64,000 nucleotides of DNA from Streptomyces sp. HUAS ZL42 (GTDB lineage: Bacteria > Actinomycetota > Actinomycetes > Streptomycetales > Streptomycetaceae). Both the position numbers and the translations under genes were made by a program. Of the stretch, positions 59,161-64,000 are shown piece after piece; the stretch's first letter is position 1; the number at the start of each line of letters is the position of its first letter. The notes under the pieces were generated by a model, which did not search any database, was not told the DNA's origin, and worked only from the letters and a program-made list of their open reading frames with translations. The stretch lies in assembly GCF_040782645.1 (NCBI RefSeq), contig NZ_CP160403.1, forward strand, positions 4,306,001-4,370,000, read 5' to 3'.

Positions 59161-60333
59161 TCACGCCAACAACCCCCGCAACGGAAACACCGCCCGCCGA
59201 GTGGCCAACACAGCCTGATCCAACCGATCCGCGGGGTCGTACCCGTCCTCCCAGTCCGCCCAGGACACAGGCCACCGCCCATCAGTCATCCGCACCGGCC
59301 CCAACTGACGGGTCCGAGCAAAGACCTCCTGCCGCCACCCCTCAGGAATCACCGCCTCCGGCTCCACAGGCCGCCCCGCCGCAATCCCCACGAGATGGGT
59401 CCAGGACCGCGGCACAACCTCCACCACCGCGTATCCACCCCCGCCGAGCGCCACCCACCGCCCGTCGGCGTACGAATGCGCCAGCTCATGACAGGCGACC
59501 TGCACAGCCCGCTGCGCATCCAGCGAAACAGCCAGATGCGCCAACGGATCCTCGAAGTGCGTATCGGCCCCGTGCTGGGTCACCAGCACCTGCGGCCGGA
59601 AATCAGCGATCAGCTCCGGCACCACCGCGTGAAACGCCCGCAACCACCCCGCGTCCCCGGTCCCCGCCGGCAACGCGACATTCACGGCCGAGCCCTCCGC
59701 GCGCTCCGCCCCCGTCTCCTCCGGCCACCCCGTCTGCGGAAACAAGGTCCGAGGATGCTCGTGCAGGGAGATCGTCAGCACTCGCGGATCGTCCCAGAAC
59801 GCCGCCTGCACCCCGTCCCCGTGATGCACGTCGACATCCACATAGGCGACCCGCTCGGCCCCGAGCTCCAGCAACCGGGCGATCGCCAGCGAGGCGTCGT
59901 TGTAGACGCAGAACCCCGACGCACCCCCCGGCATCGCATGGTGCAGCCCGCCCGCGAAGTTCACCGCGTGCAGCGCCTCGCCACGCCACACGGCCTCCGC
60001 GGCCCCCACGGACTGACCGGCGATCAACGACGACACCTGGTGCATACCGGCGAAGGCGGGATCGTCCATGGTCCCCAGCCCGTACGACATGTCCGCCGCG
60101 CCGGGATCCGCCGAAGCCGCCTTCACGGCCTCGATGTAGTCCTCCCGGTGGACGAGCCGCAACGTGGAGTCCCCCGCCGGCTTCGCCGCGACGACGTCCA
60201 CCTCACGATCAAGCCCGAAGGCATCGACGAGCCTCCAGGTCAGGGCAAGCCGGACCGGGTCCATCGGATGCTCCGGTCCGAAGTCATAGCCCGTTACTGC
60301 CTCGTCCCACATCAGCTGTGCGCGGCCGCTCAT
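59161..60333 (-). CDS. acuC: acetoin utilization protein AcuC (class I/II histone-deacetylase-like)
   Basis: The 390-residue zinc deacetylase-fold protein keeps HPMDPVRLALTWRLVDAFGL, the catalytic His pair in NFAGGLHHAMPGGASGFCVY, and the metal ligands in YVDVDVHHGDGVQ and VTQHGADTHFEDPLAHL. In Bacillus AcuC deacetylates acetyl-CoA synthetase. Start at ATG 60333; the upstream MFS gene overlaps it by 50 bp, so they are co-transcribed. Confidence 0.93.
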   Translation of the reverse strand: MSGRAQLMWDEAVTGYDFGPEHPMDPVRLALTWRLVDAFGLDREVDVVAAKPAGDSTLRLVHREDYIEAVKAASADPGAADMSYGLGTMDDPAFAGMHQVSSLIAGQSVGAAEAVWRGEALHAVNFAGGLHHAMPGGASGFCVYNDASLAIARLLELGAERVAYVDVDVHHGDGVQAAFWDDPRVLTISLHEHPRTLFPQTGWPEETGAERAEGSAVNVALPAGTGDAGWLRAFHAVVPELIADFRPQVLVTQHGADTHFEDPLAHLAVSLDAQRAVQVACHELAHSYADGRWVALGGGGYAVVEVVPRSWTHLVGIAAGRPVEPEAVIPEGWRQEVFARTRQLGPVRMTDGRWPVSWADWEDGYDPADRLDQAVLATRRAVFPLRGLLA

Positions 60334-61495
60334 GCCCGCCACCGTATCGGTCCGGTTGAGCGGCGAACGAACGGGCGTACACAAGTGTCACCAGCACCAA
60401 CACCATCGGCACCAGCATGGCCCCGCGGTAGCTCCACGCGTCCCCCAGCGCCCCCACCAACGGCGAACCGATCAAAAAGCCCACATAGTTGAAGACATTG
60501 AGTCGCGCGATGGCGGTATCGGACGCCCCGGGAAACAGACGTCCAGCCGCGGCGAAGGTCTGCGGCACCAGCACGCACAGCCCAAGCCCCAGCAGCGTGA
60601 ACCCGAGCATCCCGACCCACGCCCCGGGCGCCGCCGCCACCACCGCGAACCCGAGCGCCGCCAGCAGTGCCCCGCCCCGCACCACCGCCGCGGCCCCGAA
60701 CCGCCGCACCCCGAAGTCCCCGATACCCCGCCCGATCAGCGTGGTCACCATGTACACGTTGTACGGCACGGTCGCCAACTGCTCGGAACTCCCCAGCACG
60801 TCCTGCAGGTACTTCGCACTCCAGTTGGAGACGGTCGAGTCCCCGATGTACGCGAAGGTCATCACAAGACAGAGCGGGAGCAGCAGCTTGAAGACGAACG
60901 GCCCGGCCTCGCCGCCCTCCTTCTCCGCAGGCGCGGGATCCCCGTCGACGTACCACCGGCTCCCGACCAGAACGGCCGGCAGCAGCAGGACCACGACCGG
61001 CAGGTACGACAGGAACAACGCCACATGCCAGTGCGCGCCCACCCAGGCCAGCGAGGCCCCCAGGATCCCACCCAGGCTGTACGCGGCATGGAAGCTCAGC
61101 ATGATGCTGCGCCCGTACGTCCGCTGCAGGCTCACCCCGAGCATGTTCATCGAGGCGTCGAGCGCACCCACGGCGAGCCCGAAGGCGGCGAGCGCGACCC
61201 CCAACTCCACCATGCGGTCCCCTGCCCCGACCCCGAGCAGCGCCAGGAGCACGACAGGCTGGGACCAGCGCAGCACCAGACTGGGCCGTATTCGCTTGAC
61301 CAGATACTCGGTCGTCACGCTCCCGGCCCCGGCGAGGATCGGCACGGCGGCGAGGAAGGCGGGCAGCAGCGCATCGGAGACCCCATACCGGTCCTGGATG
61401 GCCGGGATGCGCGTCACGAGCAGCGCGAAGGCGACCCCCTGCGCAAAGAAACCGAACGCCAACGAGGCCCTACCGCGCCGCAGCACTTCTGTCAT
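60284..61495 (-). CDS. MFS transporter
   Basis: The 403-residue, roughly 12-helix transporter starts at ATG 61495, where a TACGCT lies 7 bp upstream, suggesting a leaderless message (TTG 61537 is an alternative). It resembles bacterial FucP/YbjJ-type sugar or unspecified MFS proteins: ASLAFGFFAQGVAFALLVTR, then IPAIQDRYGVSDALLPAFLA and LGLGLCVLVPQTFAAAGRLF. Its C-terminus overlaps acuC by 50 bp. Substrate unknown. Confidence 0.85.
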   Translation of the reverse strand: MTEVLRRGRASLAFGFFAQGVAFALLVTRIPAIQDRYGVSDALLPAFLAAVPILAGAGSVTTEYLVKRIRPSLVLRWSQPVVLLALLGVGAGDRMVELGVALAAFGLAVGALDASMNMLGVSLQRTYGRSIMLSFHAAYSLGGILGASLAWVGAHWHVALFLSYLPVVVLLLPAVLVGSRWYVDGDPAPAEKEGGEAGPFVFKLLLPLCLVMTFAYIGDSTVSNWSAKYLQDVLGSSEQLATVPYNVYMVTTLIGRGIGDFGVRRFGAAAVVRGGALLAALGFAVVAAAPGAWVGMLGFTLLGLGLCVLVPQTFAAAGRLFPGASDTAIARLNVFNYVGFLIGSPLVGALGDAWSYRGAMLVPMVLVLVTLVYARSFAAQPDRYGGGHERPRTADVGRGSNGL

Positions 61496-61577
61496 GGCGG
61501 CGAGCGTAGGGCCCCGGCGTACTCGTGGGTAGATCAAGCCAAAGATGAATTCCCCTCAGCTTTGATTTGCCGCGCCG

Positions 61578-61940
61578 TCAGGCGGCGACGGCGGCCGCGG
61601 GCTTCACGGTGGAGACGGCCGCCGCCTCCACCTGCGCGGCGATCAGCCGCTGCATGGGCTCGGCGGCGAGTCCGCCGCTCACCACGAAGGCGATCACCAT
61701 CGCAACGATCATGACGACCGATCCGAGCCACACCATGGTGTCCACCGGCACGGTGTACGCACCCACGATCCGCACGACGCACTCCGGGAGCAGCACCACT
61801 CCCCAGACGACGGAGAAGGCCCGCTCCGACCGCCGGAGGGCCGCCGCCCCTGCCCCAAAGCCACCCGCGAGCCGCTCCCAGGCGGCCTCCTTGGCCGCAT
61901 CCCCCTTCACCAGGAACGGCTTGAGCCCGACGGTCATCAT
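61578..61940 (-). CDS. small membrane protein (VC0807-like fragment)
   Basis: The 120-residue protein starts at ATG 61940. It has a cytoplasmic amphipathic start (GLKPFLVKGDAAKEAAWERL) and two hydrophobic helices (SVVWGVVLLPECVVRIVGAY, then TMVWLGSVVMIVAMVIAFVV), ending with an Ala-rich tail. The sequence LPVDTMVWLG-like core recalls the last helices of VC0807-type membrane proteins of about 220 residues. It may be a shortened member. A TGACATTTGTCA palindrome lies 32 bp upstream. Confidence 0.6.
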   Translation of the reverse strand: MMTVGLKPFLVKGDAAKEAAWERLAGGFGAGAAALRRSERAFSVVWGVVLLPECVVRIVGAYTVPVDTMVWLGSVVMIVAMVIAFVVSGGLAAEPMQRLIAAQVEAAAVSTVKPAAAVAA

Positions 61941-61971
61941 CGGCCTGGAAACGAACGTCCGGAGCCCCGCA

Positions 61972-61983
61972 TGACATTTGTCA
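61972..61983. promoter_or_regulatory. TGACA-N2-TGTCA palindrome upstream of the small membrane protein
   Basis: The sequence TGACATTTGTCA has 5-bp arms around a TT centre, embedded in CATGACATTTGTCAGTG. It is positioned 32-43 bp upstream of ATG 61940, where a promoter or response-regulator site should lie. The binder is unknown. Confidence 0.4.
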
Positions 61984-62004
61984 GTGCCCCAGGGATGGCC
62001 GAGG

Positions 62005-62649
62005 TCATACGAGCAGGCCGGCCAACTCCCCCATGTCGGAAAAGAGTTGAGTGGCCCCTGCGAGCCGCTCGGCGGGCGTCATGGCCGTGAACCCGTAGAC
62101 GTCCATCCCGGCCGAGACGGCCGCCCGCACCCCGAGCGGACTGTCCTCGACGACGACACACTTCTCCGCAGCCACACCCATCCGCTCGGCCGCGTACAGG
62201 AACAGATCCGGCGCCGGCTTCCCCCGACCCACGTCCTCCGAACTGAAGATCCGCGAATCGTCGAACCATCGGTCCAGCCCGGTCGTCCGATGCCCCACCC
62301 GAATCCGCTCATGACTACCGGAGGACGCCACGCAGTACGGCACCCCGTCCGCGACAAGCTTCTCGAGCACCCCGACGGCCCCGGCCACCGGCACCAACTC
62401 CCGCTCGAAAGCCGCGAACACGCGCCCGTGAAAGACGTCGTCGAAGTCCACCGGCAACCGCTGCCCGGTCCGCTCCTCCACCAGGTCGTGTACGCGGTGC
62501 ATGGCGGCGCCCATGTAGTCGCGCAGGGAGTCCTCGTAGGAGGTCGGGTGCCCGAGCTCGGTGAGGTAGGCCGCCAGGAGCCGGTTGGAGATGGGCTCGC
62601 TGTCGACGAGCACGCCGTCGTTGTCGAAGATGACAAGGTCATAACGCAT
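62005..62649 (-). CDS. HAD family phosphatase (beta-phosphoglucomutase-like)
   Basis: The 214-residue HAD subfamily IA enzyme has motif I DLVIFDNDGVLVDSEPISNR, with nucleophile and acid Asp8/Asp10. A helical cap follows (about 18-85), then motif II VASSGS, Lys in GRGKPAPDLFLYAA and motif IV VVEDSPLGVRAAVSAGM. It hydrolyses or isomerises a small phosphorylated metabolite, probably a sugar phosphate. It is the last protein gene before the rRNA operon terminator. Confidence 0.9.
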   Translation of the reverse strand: MRYDLVIFDNDGVLVDSEPISNRLLAAYLTELGHPTSYEDSLRDYMGAAMHRVHDLVEERTGQRLPVDFDDVFHGRVFAAFERELVPVAGAVGVLEKLVADGVPYCVASSGSHERIRVGHRTTGLDRWFDDSRIFSSEDVGRGKPAPDLFLYAAERMGVAAEKCVVVEDSPLGVRAAVSAGMDVYGFTAMTPAERLAGATQLFSDMGELAGLLV

Positions 62650-62668
62650 GACTAGACCCTAAACGCAG

Positions 62669-62703
62669 AAAACCCCCGTACCAATTTCTGGTACGGGGGT
62701 TTT
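62669..62703 (-). terminator. rRNA operon terminator
   Basis: A 15-bp stem AAAACCCCCGTACCA with a 5-nt loop and a T-run when read leftward follows the 5S gene directly. Confidence 0.9.
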
Positions 62704-62712
62704 CCCAAGAAT

Positions 62713-62831
62713 TGTTCGGCGGTGTCCTACTCTCCCACAGGGTCCCCCCTGCAGTACCATCGGCGCTGTAAGGCTTAGCTTCCGGGTTCGGAATGTAACC
62801 GGGCGTTTCCCTCACGCTATGACCACCGAAA
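62713..62831 (-). rRNA. 5S ribosomal RNA
   Basis: The minus strand contains TTCGGTGGTCATAGCGTGAG at the 5' end and GGGAGAGTAGGACACCGCCG at the 3' end, with the standard inner CCGAACCCGGAAGCTAAG. Length about 119 nt. Ends are set to within a few bases. It is followed by the terminator and preceded by a roughly 78-bp spacer from 23S. Confidence 0.93.
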
Positions 62832-62909
62832 CACTATGAAGTCCGACCGGACCGTACACACACATACGGGGTCGTTGCCTCAGAACTAACACAGTGGACG
62901 CGAGCAACT

Positions 62910-64000
<1,091 letters not shown>

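Noticed and set aside
61978..61994. A third TTGTCAGTG on the plus strand
   Set aside because: No TAnnnT follows at 8 bp (ATGGCC instead) and no rightward gene begins there; it overlaps the 3' side of a leftward gene.

Overview
The window is high-GC chromosomal DNA from a Streptomyces. The evidence is codon bias, GTG/TTG starts behind strong AGGAGG-type ribosome sites, and conserved gene blocks: class I lysS next to argS, rex-hemA-hemC-hemD with hemB nearby, bldN-rsbN, a BldC-like HTH gene and acuC. The right end carries the 3' end of a ribosomal RNA operon read leftward (partial 23S, then 5S, then a terminator).

Layout. 0-11 kb is accessory and worn. It holds a remnant RiPP/lasso-type locus (a 38-aa precursor-like peptide, an attenuator-like hairpin and a truncated macrolactam cyclase), an XRE-TPR regulator with a rare TTA codon, an integrase remnant beside one copy of a roughly 90-bp direct repeat, three DUF5994 paralogues, an acyl-CoA desaturase, a second repeat copy, an archaeal-type ATPase and a fragment of a GH13 glucosidase. 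10.6-17.9 kb holds transport and regulation: TetR with a divergent MFS exporter and three operator-like boxes, two amino-acid permeases flanking a GntR regulator, and an SAV2177-type methyltransferase. 17.9-19 kb is a scrambled SCO2522-family pseudogene. 19-32 kb has an endolysin-like amidase, a two-component system, AraC, HxlR and MarR regulators, oxidoreductases, broken ynfA and phosphatase genes, rtcB, two DUF3558 lipoproteins and a DUF2637 protein. 32.8-44.6 kb holds lysS, argS, an aminotransferase, hemB and a three-gene insertion. 44.7-50.5 kb is the Rex-controlled haem operon and a glutaredoxin gene. 50.6-57 kb is a HAD hydrolase, a coding-like tandem repeat, the developmental sigma factor bldN with its anti-sigma factor rsbN, a membrane-lipid acyltransferase and an epimerase. 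57.4-62.7 kb holds the 32-aa bS22-like protein, the BldC-like protein, a phosphatase-like protein, acuC, an MFS transporter and a HAD hydrolase, followed by rRNA.

How genes work together. The rex-hemA-hemC-hemD genes overlap at ATGA, ATGA and TTGA junctions and sit behind a near-perfect Rex operator, so tetrapyrrole synthesis is tied to NADH/NAD+ balance. BldN and RsbN form the sigma/anti-sigma pair for aerial development, and a sigma-BldN-like promoter lies between them. Two genes (AraC-type at 22.6 kb, DUF4253 at 37.4 kb) share a promoter pattern like the PafBC/RecA-independent DNA-damage promoter and look leaderless. No CRISPR array, tRNA gene or intact prophage was seen.
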